From contig NZ_CP054863.1 of NCBI RefSeq assembly GCF_013459645.1, positions 1-64,000 on the forward strand: 64,000 bases of DNA. The letters run 5' to 3'. This document shows positions 49,960 through 59,475 of the stretch, piece after piece. The first letter of the stretch is position 1. Every line of letters starts with the position of its first letter. The position numbers and the translations under genes are program-made. The notes under the pieces are model-generated. The model worked only from the letters and a program-made list of their open reading frames with translations, had not been told where the DNA came from and ran no database searches. Source of the stretch: Martelella sp. NC20. GTDB lineage: Bacteria > Pseudomonadota > Alphaproteobacteria > Rhizobiales > Rhizobiaceae.

Positions 49960-51251
49960 CAGTTAGCCACCCCGACATTTTCGAGAAACAGGATGCCGAT
50001 CATCTGACCGGCACGAACCTTGACCAGGGGACCACTCGGCGCGTTGTTGTTGAGGTCGCTGGAAACGGCCTCGCCGGCGGCAGCGAAACCGGCATAGACG
50101 CTTTCGTTTACCGTCGGCTTGTCGGTAATGATGGAGCCAATATTGTCGGAAATGCCAACATATTGCTGTTGCGGTTGAGACAGAGAACTGCTCAGACCGG
50201 AAATGAACGCGGCCGCCAGTTTACCGCCGTAGCGCTGAAAATAACGGCGGTCGATGTCTGTCTTCACGGCGATGGTCGATTGCTGCGCATCGATCGCATA
50301 GGCGCTGGTGTCGTAGTTAGCGCCATCGGGCATCACGATCCGATCGAACTGAATGACGAGCGCGCTCTGCGTCTTGTTCACCTCAAAGGCGCCAATGGCG
50401 CGTGCGCCATCAAGGGGGCCATTGATGATCTCGGCGATCACAGGTCCGGGCGTATCGGAATCGGAAGCGTTCTGGATACGCGCCATGACCGTATCGCCGG
50501 CGACTGCATAGGTTTGGACCGGCGAAGAACCGGACGCCTGCAAAGAACCGTTGCCACCGCCCTGTCCGTTGCTGGCTGTGAGCTGTTCGGGCGGCGTATA
50601 CAGATCCTGTTCAACGACAACTGTTGCCTGCGAGGCCACAGGCTGCCAGGACTGAAGCAATCCTTGCTGTTGCGCGCTCATGGCGCTCGCAAGCTGATCA
50701 ATGCGTCGATAGTCAGTTTGCGGTTTGGGTGGCGGCCGGCGATCGGCGGTTCGGTATTCAACAGGTTGGGCGCGACGCTCGATTACATTGGCGGGCGCGA
50801 CTGGCCGCTTTACCGGCGGCGGCTCTTTCTTTTGCCCGATCGTATCAATCGAACGCATGGCTTCGTCAGGTGTCGCGATGAAGCTCTCGTCGTTTTCAAA
50901 AGCTGTTTCAGCACCGACCTCGTTCGACTGATCGAGCGTATTCTGGTAGCGCTCTGAACGTCCTTGCTGTTCGCCACCGGGCGTACTGTCGACATTCGGC
51001 GGGCGCGCAACGCTCGACGATGGAACGGGCGAAGACGAATAGCTCTGCCACAATACGAAACCAAGACTGACCGCGATTACCAGAATACCACCGTAGACAA
51101 TACGATTGTTGCGCTGTGCGCTCCGATCGATCGTGGAACGCCGTTCATCATTCATGGGCGATTCTGTCTCGACTTCCGGCGCAGCCTGCTGCGTTTCGCC
51201 GGAATCGGGGTTTCTGTGGTTCTCGTCAGGTCGGTTTTCTGAATCGGTCAT
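49959..51251 (-). CDS. dotG: DotG/IcmE/TraO-like (VirB10-type) channel protein
   Basis: A 430-residue protein: cytoplasmic N-terminus, one helix at residues 50-70 (IVYGGILVIAVSLGFVLW), a Pro/Gln-rich periplasmic linker, and a C-terminal VirB10-like domain (residues 240-430) with AGDTVMARIQNASDSDTPGPVIAEI, GPLDGARAIGAFEVN and VKVRAGQMIGILFLENVG. DotG spans both membranes and forms the central channel. The pentapeptide repeats of Legionella DotG are absent, as in IncI TraO. Coupled to DotH by overlap. Confidence 0.9.
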   Translation of the reverse strand: MTDSENRPDENHRNPDSGETQQAAPEVETESPMNDERRSTIDRSAQRNNRIVYGGILVIAVSLGFVLWQSYSSSPVPSSSVARPPNVDSTPGGEQQGRSERYQNTLDQSNEVGAETAFENDESFIATPDEAMRSIDTIGQKKEPPPVKRPVAPANVIERRAQPVEYRTADRRPPPKPQTDYRRIDQLASAMSAQQQGLLQSWQPVASQATVVVEQDLYTPPEQLTASNGQGGGNGSLQASGSSPVQTYAVAGDTVMARIQNASDSDTPGPVIAEIINGPLDGARAIGAFEVNKTQSALVIQFDRIVMPDGANYDTSAYAIDAQQSTIAVKTDIDRRYFQRYGGKLAAAFISGLSSSLSQPQQQYVGISDNIGSIITDKPTVNESVYAGFAAAGEAVSSDLNNNAPSGPLVKVRAGQMIGILFLENVGVAN

Positions 51252-52267
51252 TGGAAGATTCTCACTTTCTTGACAGAGCCATCGGACGAGATGAGTGCAA
51301 CTGGCGTAGGTTTGAGCTTGTAGGCGTGAACCGAGCCGGGACCGGTCAAGCTTTCAGTCCAGGATGGTGAAAGCAGCGTGCTGGTCGTGCGGATGTAGAG
51401 ATCCTTTCCGTTTCGCCACGCCGATACGGACGGCTCGTCCGTGGAAAGCCTCGTGGCGCTTTGTGGAATGCCAGCACCTTGGACGAACGCCATCATCACC
51501 TTGTTGGAGGCGCGGCTCGGCGGTGCGCTTACGGCCGTGGAAACATGCGCGTTCGGGCCAAGACCGTCGACCTGATAGTCGCGCCGATATTGCGTGACCT
51601 TCTCGTTTGTTTCGACGTCTATGATTAACGGCCGGTCCTCACCGACCAGAGAAACGGTCAGATTTGTAAAGGCATGCGGAAGAAGCGGGGTAATCATGAG
51701 CTGATTGCTACCCTCCTGCATCGCATAGACCTGAAACGCATTGGGGCGACCGACGCCATAGCTGGCAATGGGCCAAGCCTTTCCAGTGCGGTCAAAGAAG
51801 GCGAGGTTGGAGATCGTTCCGGGCGAGGTTTTGATGGCGGTGGTTTGGGCGGACGCCTCAAGCGAAACCTGGACCTGATCAGAGATCGCCTTCGGCCGAA
51901 AGCCGGTCGCGGGTTGAGCTGCGGCCTTCTGGCTTTCATTCACCCGACGCTTGTAGTTACGGATCAACTCGGGGGTCATCGGCATTTGAGATTGAACCGC
52001 CGCGCCGAAAGCCGTGATTTCTTCCGGTGACAGCGGACGGTCCAACTCATCCAGCGACTTCAGCAAATGGTCAGACCCAATGACAGGAAACTCGCTCTCA
52101 GTCTCCTCGTATTGAGGTTGGTCGGCTTGCCGCTGATTGATTTGTTCGGCGCGCTGTGTGCCTTGTGCAGCCGCTTGGGCAAGCCCGCTCGGCGCATCCT
52201 GCGCGAATGCAGGGACAGTGGTCGCTAGGAGAACGCATAGAAGGGCACCTGAAGTACGCATTTTCAT
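51248..52267 (-). CDS. dotH: DotH/IcmK/TraN-like outer-membrane core protein
   Basis: A 339-residue protein with a Sec signal (LLCVLLATTVPAFAQ), an N-terminal coil-rich region with LSPEEITAFGAAVQ and a C-terminal beta domain beginning PGTISNLAFFDRTGKAWPIASY, the DotH/TraN core signature. It forms the outer-membrane ring with DotC and DotD, which are not in this window. Overlaps DotG and abuts DotI. Confidence 0.9.
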   Translation of the reverse strand: MKMRTSGALLCVLLATTVPAFAQDAPSGLAQAAAQGTQRAEQINQRQADQPQYEETESEFPVIGSDHLLKSLDELDRPLSPEEITAFGAAVQSQMPMTPELIRNYKRRVNESQKAAAQPATGFRPKAISDQVQVSLEASAQTTAIKTSPGTISNLAFFDRTGKAWPIASYGVGRPNAFQVYAMQEGSNQLMITPLLPHAFTNLTVSLVGEDRPLIIDVETNEKVTQYRRDYQVDGLGPNAHVSTAVSAPPSRASNKVMMAFVQGAGIPQSATRLSTDEPSVSAWRNGKDLYIRTTSTLLSPSWTESLTGPGSVHAYKLKPTPVALISSDGSVKKVRIFQ

Positions 52268-52908
52268 TAGGTGCCTCCACGCGCTGCGATAAAGCGGTTG
52301 ATCGCGACGGCTTCAGGGGTCTGATAGGTTTCCATCCGATTGATGGTAACTGTCACAAGAAGATCCTGCCCGGACACTTCGCTCGCGGATTCATAGGTGA
52401 TGCGGAGCGGGATCTGCACGATCCACTGATAGACGCCACGGGCGTTTGGCCCCTGCGACAGGATCACCGCGTCTTGTGCAACCGCCGTTGTGTTCAGCCT
52501 ACGCTCCTTCACCATTTCGAGCTGACCGCTCTTGTCCAGAGCGTCGATGAACGAATTCCATCCAGCGGGCTGGGTAAAATACTTCTGCACAGCGGTGAGG
52601 TCGGCGCGATAGTTGGTAAACGAGTAGGTCAACGCGGCGGTCACGGCCTGGGTGGCGAAGTTGGCGACTTCGTTTGCATTGAGGTGCGGTTTATCCAACG
52701 CCACCAATGGCAAGATTTGGCCGTTGGTCGTTGTCGCAAAATAGCGCGGCTCGGGCCTATGGGTGGCAAGATAAGCCGCAGCGCCCACCGAAACGACGGT
52801 TGTGACCAGAAGCGCGCCGCTGATCATCGACATTACCCGGAACGCTGTCCGGTATGTCTGTGTGCGCTTCATGACGGTTTCGAGTGCGCCGTAGGATTGC
52901 TCGCTCAT
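52267..52908 (-). CDS. dotI: DotI/IcmL/TraM-like inner-membrane protein
   Basis: A 213-residue protein with a single helix (VMSMISGALLVTTVVSVGAAAYL) and a periplasmic domain with YFATTTNGQILPLVALDKPH, NFATQAVTAALTYSFTNYR, then WIVQIPLRITYES, which is the VirB8-like fold of DotI/TraM. It assembles into a ring at the inner membrane. It lies 2 nt downstream of the DsbC-like gene. Confidence 0.9.
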   Translation of the reverse strand: MSEQSYGALETVMKRTQTYRTAFRVMSMISGALLVTTVVSVGAAAYLATHRPEPRYFATTTNGQILPLVALDKPHLNANEVANFATQAVTAALTYSFTNYRADLTAVQKYFTQPAGWNSFIDALDKSGQLEMVKERRLNTTAVAQDAVILSQGPNARGVYQWIVQIPLRITYESASEVSGQDLLVTVTINRMETYQTPEAVAINRFIAARGGT

Positions 52909-52910
52909 GA

Positions 52911-54047
52911 CTACTCCATCGTGAGCGCCGTATCGAGCGCCTGCTGGGTGAGATTGCCAAATGCGAACTGTCCGCCCTCAGGAGTCTTGTAGATGAAGAA
53001 GGGCACGCCCTTGATCCCGTTCTGGCGCATCCACAACACGTTTCGGCGAAGGATATCCGCCGTCTGATCATCGATCTTATCGGAAGCGATTGCCGCAACC
53101 TTTTGACCACCAACGCTTGAAGTCGCGGCATACTCATTTCTTAGGAAAACCGTGCCGACATCATCCGACTGAAGTATGGCGGCCGAGATATTGAAAGCGG
53201 TTTCGCTGAGGATCGGAGCGAGAATTATGCGCAGGTCGATATCGCCGTTTTGAATGAGCGGCTTCATTGAATCGATCGACCATGCGCAATGCGGGCATGT
53301 CGGATCGGCAAGCAGGAAAAAGGTCGGTGCATCGGGTCTTGGATTGCCGACCGGGAACCACGCGCTGAAATCATGGGCCTGCTGCACCAGTTCATCCAAA
53401 GATTGGGCGGTCGGAATGTCTGGTGTATTTTGAGAGCCCACCGACGCCAGTTTGGGCGGTTTGCCAGCGTCCGCCTGATCGGCCGATGCGGCCCGTGCGG
53501 CATCGTCGCTCGGTTCAACTACATCCGAAGACGGTGCTTTGACAGGTTCCGCTTCCGCAGGAACTGCCTCGGTCAACCGACCGGGGGGTTCGAGAGCGTT
53601 GGGGTTCGATGCAGCGGGCTCCTCGTTGGCGACCTTCGGGGAAGGGGGCCGTGAAGGAGAGGGGGCGCTGGCGGTTTTGAGCGAGACGGCATTCGGCTTG
53701 GTCGATAGCAACGCGCCGGAAATGTCCTCGCCCTGTGGTCCGACAACCAAGCCGAAAATCGTCAGTCCGTCTTCCGTTGTCAGCGCAAATTTCTCTGTGC
53801 CGTCACCCTGCGGCACAGCCCATGCCTGCATGCCGCCGACTTTCATCAGCGGGCGCGCGCCATAGAGGTTGAGCTGGTTCTCGATAAAAGGTGCTGCCGA
53901 TGTGCTGCAACCAACAAAGGTGGTCTGCCAGGGCAGATCAATATCGGTCTGAGCAACGTTTTCGGCGATCGCCCCGAGTGGCCACAGGCCGAGTAAGGCG
54001 GCGGGGAAAAGGACGGATGTAGAAACCGCCGACTTGCGATTGAACAT
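52911..54047 (-). CDS. DsbC/thioredoxin-like protein of the transfer cluster
   Basis: A 378-residue exported protein. After a Sec signal, an N-terminal domain of about 110 residues, then a Pro/Ala/Glu-rich linker (residues 115-205) and a thioredoxin-fold domain with active site DPTCPHCAWSIDSMKPL (CPHC, about residues 248-251), and a cis-Pro motif IKGVPFFIYKTPEGG. The architecture resembles DsbC/G with an unusually long linker. It is the first gene of the leftward operon and probably forms or repairs disulfides in the Cys-containing exported transfer proteins encoded by the divergent operon. Confidence 0.8.
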   Translation of the reverse strand: MFNRKSAVSTSVLFPAALLGLWPLGAIAENVAQTDIDLPWQTTFVGCSTSAAPFIENQLNLYGARPLMKVGGMQAWAVPQGDGTEKFALTTEDGLTIFGLVVGPQGEDISGALLSTKPNAVSLKTASAPSPSRPPSPKVANEEPAASNPNALEPPGRLTEAVPAEAEPVKAPSSDVVEPSDDAARAASADQADAGKPPKLASVGSQNTPDIPTAQSLDELVQQAHDFSAWFPVGNPRPDAPTFFLLADPTCPHCAWSIDSMKPLIQNGDIDLRIILAPILSETAFNISAAILQSDDVGTVFLRNEYAATSSVGGQKVAAIASDKIDDQTADILRRNVLWMRQNGIKGVPFFIYKTPEGGQFAFGNLTQQALDTALTME

Positions 54048-54191
54048 TAAAAAGTCCCCCGGTGCTAATTTGTTCCTGCCAATGTTGCATTGAATGGCGT
54101 GAGCCTGTAATACATCAAGACATTGGAGCTGTGAAGTCCCCTTGGCAGACGGGTGATTTCGGGGAAAAATCAGACTTCATCGGGGGCTCTC
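54048..54191. promoter_or_regulatory. Divergent promoter region of the two transfer operons
   Basis: The 144 nt between the starts at 54047 (minus) and 54192 (plus) must drive both operons. A small dyad CAATG-TTG-CATTG (54080-54092) lies near its centre and could bind a transfer regulator. No gene. Confidence 0.5.
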
Positions 54192-54674
54192 GTGACAAAT
54201 CAAATTGAGCTATACGAACACGAATCGTATCGACGCAACCCTAATTTGCTGAAAATTGGCCCTAAATCGCTTGTTTTCATGGCAATCATGGTCGCTGTGG
54301 CCGTGTCGGCGGCCAACTTCTACCTGTTTTTGCGTGAACCAGTGGCGGTCAAATCAGGTCGGGTCTCCGATGCAACATCGGTGCAGGTCTCAGAGCTACA
54401 TTCAGAGGTACAACGGCTTAAAACCGCACAGGCTGACCTGGTACAGCAACTGAACACACTGACCGCCAGGAACGGCGTCCTTGAGCGCATTATCGGTCAT
54501 GTGAATGAGCTGAAGAAGCAGGACGAGTTTATCCTGAACGAACTGGTCACGCTCCAGGGCACCGGCGGGCCTCTTGGCTTTGAGGCCGCAAATGGCGGCG
54601 TTGGCGTGCAGCACGAGATTGTAACCCATCCGGTCGTCGCCATGCCGGCCCCGGACGGGGATAGTGCGGAATAG
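54192..54674 (+). CDS. DotF/IcmG/TraP-like membrane coiled-coil protein
   Basis: A 160-residue protein from GTG 54192 (GGGGGC before it; the ATG at 54153 lacks a site). It has a cytoplasmic N-terminus of about 25 residues, one helix (SLVFMAIMVAVAVSAANFYLF), then a coiled coil rich in Leu heptads (VSELHSEVQRLKTAQADLVQ and QLNTLTARNGVLERIIGHV). Topology and position, next to the DotE/IcmD/DotO genes, match DotF/IcmG (TraP). Sequence identity cannot be judged by eye. Confidence 0.6.
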   Translation: MTNQIELYEHESYRRNPNLLKIGPKSLVFMAIMVAVAVSAANFYLFLREPVAVKSGRVSDATSVQVSELHSEVQRLKTAQADLVQQLNTLTARNGVLERIIGHVNELKKQDEFILNELVTLQGTGGPLGFEAANGGVGVQHEIVTHPVVAMPAPDGDSAE

Positions 54675-54682
54675 GGCGGGCA

Positions 54683-55225
54683 ATGGATAGTTTTGTCCAG
54701 CTTCTGGAGCGCGGTGTCGCGATCATTGCCCCCTTGCAGGCATTGGTCGCAGGCACCTGCTTTTTGGTGGGTCTTGTCTTCGTGGCGCGCTCGATCGTCG
54801 GCATGGCTTCAGCCCACGAGCTCCGTAGTATTGGGGGCGCGGCGTCTGGCTCATACACCGGCCCGCTGGTCCTGTTCTTCGTCGGCTCACTGCTGATTTC
54901 GCTGTCGACGGTCATCGGGGCATTCCTGATGAGCTTCTTCCTGCAATCCGAGAGCGTGTCGGCGGAACAGGTATTCACCTACGCGCCCGAAATCACCAAA
55001 CCGCTTTCCGCTGAAATGAGCCAGCGAGCCGTTATTGCTCTGGTTCGTTTCGCGCAATTCATCGGCCTTCTCGGATTTGTACGGGGTCTGTTCCTGCTCG
55101 CCCGCGCCGGCAATGGCGGACAAGTCGGCGACACGGGACGCGGGATTGTTCATCTCGTCGCAGGGACGTTGGCGATCAACATCGTCGTTGTCCTGCAGAT
55201 GCTTGAAAAACTTCTGGTCAAATAA
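54683..55225 (+). CDS. DotE/IcmC/TraQ-like membrane protein
   Basis: A 180-residue integral membrane protein with four helices (LVAGTCFLVGLVFVARSI, LVLFFVGSLLISLSTVIGAF, ALVRFAQFIGLLGFVRGLFL and a C-terminal AINIVVVLQML). The GLVFVARSI and GLLGFVRGLFL repeats are typical of the IcmC/DotE-DotP/IcmD family. It precedes the IcmD-like gene, the order seen in traQ-traR of IncI plasmids. Confidence 0.75.
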   Translation: MDSFVQLLERGVAIIAPLQALVAGTCFLVGLVFVARSIVGMASAHELRSIGGAASGSYTGPLVLFFVGSLLISLSTVIGAFLMSFFLQSESVSAEQVFTYAPEITKPLSAEMSQRAVIALVRFAQFIGLLGFVRGLFLLARAGNGGQVGDTGRGIVHLVAGTLAINIVVVLQMLEKLLVK

Positions 55226-55239
55226 AGAGGAGAGACCAA

Positions 55240-55614
55240 ATGCAGAGAAAGTGCACCGGCCTGCTGACATTTTCCGGCTTTTATCTGGCCATGCTTGAGC
55301 CAGTGATGGCGCAACAATCGCTGGGCGATCTTGCCAGCAATTTTCAGACGACCACACTTGGGCCGTGGGCCGACCTTCTAGGCTCCATCGCCTTCTTCGG
55401 CGGCCTTTTGTGCATCATCATCGGCATTGTAAAACTCGTGTCGAATTCCAGGAATCCGCATCAACAGCACTCCCCGATGTCCATGCTCATCTGGTTTCTC
55501 GCTGGCGCACTGTTGATCGGCCTGCCGGCCTGGGCCGGCGTTGGTGTCACGAGCTTCCTCGGCTCGGGTGCGGATACGTCGACCATTGATGGAACGCTGA
55601 GAAGCATCAACTGA
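55240..55614 (+). CDS. IcmD/DotP/TraR-like membrane protein
   Basis: A 124-residue protein with a signal-like N-terminus (cleavage near VMAQQ) and two helices (LLGSIAFFGGLLCIIIGIVKL and MSMLIWFLAGALLIGLPAWAG). This is the size and topology of IcmD/TraR. AAGAGGAGAG precedes the ATG. It abuts the DotO-like ATPase gene by 1 nt. Confidence 0.75.
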   Translation: MQRKCTGLLTFSGFYLAMLEPVMAQQSLGDLASNFQTTTLGPWADLLGSIAFFGGLLCIIIGIVKLVSNSRNPHQQHSPMSMLIWFLAGALLIGLPAWAGVGVTSFLGSGADTSTIDGTLRSIN

Positions 55615-55615
55615 T

Positions 55616-58600
55616 ATGGCACGTTTCGGCGAAACCCTCGACTACATCGCAGCGGCCTTGAGCCGCTCGGTCTTCCGCAAGTCGCTGGATGGCTATTGCC
55701 GTCTGGTGACCGCAGAGGACACCGATACTCTTGTCGCCGACGACGGGTCGTTGGTAAGTGTCTTTGCGCTCGAAGGGTTCCGCTCGCTGGCCGGTGAAAC
55801 GGAAGTGTCGCAGACTGTCGAACAACTGCGACGCACCATCACACCCTATTTCGCCTCTCCAGGCTGCGCCCTGCAATTCTGGTTCGGCCATTCGCCGGAT
55901 CTCGGCGCATCCGAAATCGACATGGTGCTAAGCTCAATTGGCCGTGTTGCTCAAGACAGCGGACTTGACGTTGACGACCTGATCGACGAGCGCCGCAGAA
56001 TTTTGCCGCGAAAGCTAACCGGGGAACGCTCCTATCTGGCGGTGTGGTCGCGCCCGTCCAACCTGACCAAAAACGAGATCAAGGCGGGACAGGCCGCGAG
56101 AAGGGAAAACCTCTCAGGCGCGCCATCGATGCGACAATCGCAATGGCCCGATGCTGCTCTGGAGGCACTCAGAACACGTCATAGGTCGGTCTCGGATGCG
56201 CTTTTGCGCGAATTTGCACTGGTCGGCATCGAAATGGAGCGTTTGGATGCCCGCACCGCCATCACAGCCGCAAGAGGCATTCTCTATCCCGAGTTTCTGC
56301 ATGCATCACCAAGCTGGAAGCCTGTTCTTCCAGGAGACATGATGCGGAAGAAAATGCCGTCGACGGAGGCGGAGCTGAAGAAGGGCGACATATCCAATCT
56401 TACATGGCCGGCGCTTTCTCGCCAGTTGCTGACCGAAAGCGCGACGATCATCGATCAGTCGACAGTTGAAATCGGCAACAGCGTCTTCTCTGGATTTGAT
56501 TTGTCCCTGCCGCCTGAAATCGTTGTTTCGTTCAACGATCTTGTGCGGCGGGTTCTCGACAGCAAAGACAGGATTTCCTGGCGCACCTCGATGCTGACTG
56601 AAGCAGGCGGCTATCAAGGACAGATCTTTAAAGAACAATATGCGCGGCTGTTCACCTGGACCGCGCCGTCGCGCAACCGGCGTATCGTACAGGCGTTCGA
56701 TGCCTTGCGGGAAGCCGACGGCATCGACGATACGGCAGTTCGCTTTCGCGTCTCCTTTGCGGCCTGGGCACCAAAAACGGACAAGGACGTGCTCATGAGA
56801 CAGGTTGCCAATCTACGGCGAGCTGTCGAGCGCTGGGGATCGGCGCAAACCGACGCGCTGATCGGAGATCCCGTTGAAAACGTCATGTCGTCAGCGCTTG
56901 CGATGAACTGCGCATCGACGGCGCCGCCCATGGCAGCGAGCCTGTCGCATGCACTGGCGATGAGCCCGATTTCGCGTCCGGCGAAATGCTGGGACCATGG
57001 TGCCGTGCTGTTCAGAACTTCGGACGGAAAGCTGTGGCCCTATCAGCCGGGATCATCCAAGCAGACCTCATGGGTCGACGTTATCGTCGGAACGCCGGGC
57101 TCGGGCAAATCAGTCCTGCTGAACTCGATGAACCTTGGCGTGGCGCTGTCGCCGCAAAGTGGCCAGTCCGATGATGGTAGCGGATTGTTGCCACGCATTT
57201 CGATCATCGATGTCGGCCCGTCCTCGGCCGGATTGATTTCGCTCCTGCGTGACAGCCTGCCGGCGAACCGGCGTCACGAGATCGTCTATCACCGGCTTCG
57301 GATGGAAGAACAGTATTCGGTCAATCCGTTCGACACCCAACTCGCATTGCGGTTTCCTCTAGCTCACGAGCGCGGATACCTCGTCAATCTTGTGACCTTG
57401 CTATGCACGCCGGACGGGGCTGAATCGGCCTATGACGGCATTTCCGCGCTGGCGGCAAGCTGCATCAACGAAGCTTATGAGCGGTTTTCGGATGACCGCG
57501 ACCCGAAGAAATACGTCCCATCGGAAAGTTATGAAGTCGACGCCGCTCTCGGTGAGGTCGGCTATGTCGCCGACCAGTCCTCGACCTGGTGGGAGGTAAC
57601 CGACGTTCTGATGGAAAACGGTCGACGGCATGAGGCGGCACTGGCGCAGCGCTTTGCTGTTCCGACGCTGTCCGATCTCATCTTGGTATCGAATTCCGAG
57701 ACAGTTCGAGAACCCTTCCGAGAAATGGTGACGCGCACCCAGGAGCCGGTGCTTAAAGCATTTCAGCGCATGGTCAGCTCCGCGACCAAGGACTTCCCCA
57801 TCCTCGCTCGCCCGACGCGTTTCGATGTCTCGGGCGCGCGCATCATAGCCTTTGATCTGTCGGACGTGACCGCGACGGTCGGGCCGCAAGCAAAACGACA
57901 TACTGCCATCATGTATATGCTGGCCCACCATGCCGTCACCTCTGACTTCTGGTTGGACGAAGACGAGTTGCGGGGCCTGAAGGCGCCGCAAGTCTACATC
58001 GACTACCATCTGCGCCGTTGGAAAAATAACCGTCAGATGCACAAACGACTGTGCTTTGACGAGTACCACATGACTGGTGGGCTCGGTATTCGCCAGCAGG
58101 TCATCAATGACGTTCGAGTGTGCCGGAAAGCGGGTGTCCAGATCGCCTTGGCATCGCAGCTGATGGATGACTTCGATGAGGCCATTCAGAAGCTCGTCAC
58201 CAATATTTGGTTTTGCAACGTGCCGACCGAAAGCGCGATTTCAGAGGTCTCCGAAACCTACAATCTTTCAGCCTCTGCTCGATCGATCCTCCGAACGCTC
58301 CATGGCCCCGTCCCAGGCGAGGGCGCTCCGGTCATGGCTTATCTGACCCTTAAGAGCGGTGTTTACACCCAATATCTGATCAATGAGCTCGGCCCAATCG
58401 AGCTATGGGCGCTGTCCACGACATCCGAGGACACGGCCTTACGGTCCATGCTCTATGACCGTCTCGGTTCGAAGCGCGCGCGCACCATTCTGGCCGCCCG
58501 GTTTCCCGACGGGTCCGCAAAGGCAACGATCGAACGCCGGCTCGGTGAGTTGGAAGATCGGGGTGTTGCCGTTGACGAGGGCAAGAGAGGCGATGTCATC

Positions 58601-58642
58601 CGCGATCTCGCAGATCAAATTGTGAAGGAGGCAGTAGCATGA
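55616..58642 (+). CDS. dotO: DotO/IcmB/TraU-like conjugation ATPase (VirB4-type)
   Basis: A 1008-residue ATPase. Walker A IVGTPGSGKSVLLNSM is at about residues 487-502; Walker B HKRLCFDEYHMTGG at about 806-819, followed by the Gln-containing VQIALASQLMDDF. The N-terminal half (residues 1-450) is the large DotO-specific region. It powers substrate or pilus subunit movement on the cytoplasmic face. The length matches IncI TraU. The stop overlaps the next gene by 4 nt. Confidence 0.93.
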   Translation: MARFGETLDYIAAALSRSVFRKSLDGYCRLVTAEDTDTLVADDGSLVSVFALEGFRSLAGETEVSQTVEQLRRTITPYFASPGCALQFWFGHSPDLGASEIDMVLSSIGRVAQDSGLDVDDLIDERRRILPRKLTGERSYLAVWSRPSNLTKNEIKAGQAARRENLSGAPSMRQSQWPDAALEALRTRHRSVSDALLREFALVGIEMERLDARTAITAARGILYPEFLHASPSWKPVLPGDMMRKKMPSTEAELKKGDISNLTWPALSRQLLTESATIIDQSTVEIGNSVFSGFDLSLPPEIVVSFNDLVRRVLDSKDRISWRTSMLTEAGGYQGQIFKEQYARLFTWTAPSRNRRIVQAFDALREADGIDDTAVRFRVSFAAWAPKTDKDVLMRQVANLRRAVERWGSAQTDALIGDPVENVMSSALAMNCASTAPPMAASLSHALAMSPISRPAKCWDHGAVLFRTSDGKLWPYQPGSSKQTSWVDVIVGTPGSGKSVLLNSMNLGVALSPQSGQSDDGSGLLPRISIIDVGPSSAGLISLLRDSLPANRRHEIVYHRLRMEEQYSVNPFDTQLALRFPLAHERGYLVNLVTLLCTPDGAESAYDGISALAASCINEAYERFSDDRDPKKYVPSESYEVDAALGEVGYVADQSSTWWEVTDVLMENGRRHEAALAQRFAVPTLSDLILVSNSETVREPFREMVTRTQEPVLKAFQRMVSSATKDFPILARPTRFDVSGARIIAFDLSDVTATVGPQAKRHTAIMYMLAHHAVTSDFWLDEDELRGLKAPQVYIDYHLRRWKNNRQMHKRLCFDEYHMTGGLGIRQQVINDVRVCRKAGVQIALASQLMDDFDEAIQKLVTNIWFCNVPTESAISEVSETYNLSASARSILRTLHGPVPGEGAPVMAYLTLKSGVYTQYLINELGPIELWALSTTSEDTALRSMLYDRLGSKRARTILAARFPDGSAKATIERRLGELEDRGVAVDEGKRGDVIRDLADQIVKEAVA

Positions 58643-59475
58643 GTTTTCGAAACGCAGCCTTGGCGCTTCTGTTGTCGTCATCGGCAGCTGTCGCGCAAGA
58701 TACGGATGTAGCGACCACATACATCACCTTCAACGATGTGGATGCGGATGCGACACAGGTCGCTCGCAAGATGTATGGGCGCTTCTATCGCATGGTCGAG
58801 GCCGAGCGCGTCTGGCTGGAAGAGCCGACCGAAAGCTATGACCAGATGGTGGTGCGCCTCGGCGACAACCGCAAATGCGATCCAAACTGCGGCGTTGTTG
58901 CTCTTTATTACAGCGAGCCGGACGCAATGTGGCTTGAAGTCTGGCGGGGCCGTGGCGATGCGGTTGGTATTGGAGACGTCGGCATGGATGGCATTCGCTC
59001 CATCCATGGTGACGACGGTCGTGTTTGGAAATGGTTCAGCACGTCCTACTCGCCCCAGGTACTAGGTGATGTTTACGAGTCCCGCGTTGCCACGGAAGAT
59101 GAGAAGCGCGCCGCCTATGGCGTCCTGAATGCTAGATCGGCACCTCCCGAGGGCGTTGAGCCGCCTGAGTTTCTCGCATTTGACGTGGACCTGAAGAGCG
59201 GCGACGAAACCGTCATTACAGCGCGCTCCCTTTACTATTGCGGCAACGGTCCTTGCCCACTGATTGTCCTCGACGGCGATAACAAGGCGATCGCCAACTT
59301 CCGGACCTATACGCAAGATTTCGCTCTGGAACCAGATCGCGACGAGGAAGGCTACCGCCTGATTGAATTGTCGATCGATGACGGCGTCGGCGTCTACAGC
59401 GTCGGCAGTGGTGAACGGGTCAAGACAATCGGGCTTATGCCTGTCCTGGAGGCTGGTCGGGAGAAGCCGCTATGA
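58639..59475 (+). CDS. Exported Cys-containing protein of transfer cluster, unknown
   Basis: A 278-residue protein with a Sec signal (ALALLLSSSAAVAQ). The mature part has paired Cys in KCDPNCGVVALYY and YYCGNGPCPLIVLD, spaced so that two disulfides are likely. Mixed alpha/beta composition; no family recognised. It lies between the DotO ATPase and a peptidoglycan hydrolase and is coupled to both by short overlaps. The place corresponds to traV in IncI plasmids, but similarity cannot be claimed. Confidence 0.7.
   Translation: MSFRNAALALLLSSSAAVAQDTDVATTYITFNDVDADATQVARKMYGRFYRMVEAERVWLEEPTESYDQMVVRLGDNRKCDPNCGVVALYYSEPDAMWLEVWRGRGDAVGIGDVGMDGIRSIHGDDGRVWKWFSTSYSPQVLGDVYESRVATEDEKRAAYGVLNARSAPPEGVEPPEFLAFDVDLKSGDETVITARSLYYCGNGPCPLIVLDGDNKAIANFRTYTQDFALEPDRDEEGYRLIELSIDDGVGVYSVGSGERVKTIGLMPVLEAGREKPL

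Noticed and set aside
54153..54191. ATG 54153 as start of the DotF-like gene
   Set aside because: No ribosome site precedes it. GTG 54192 follows a G-rich site and gives the normal short cytoplasmic tail.
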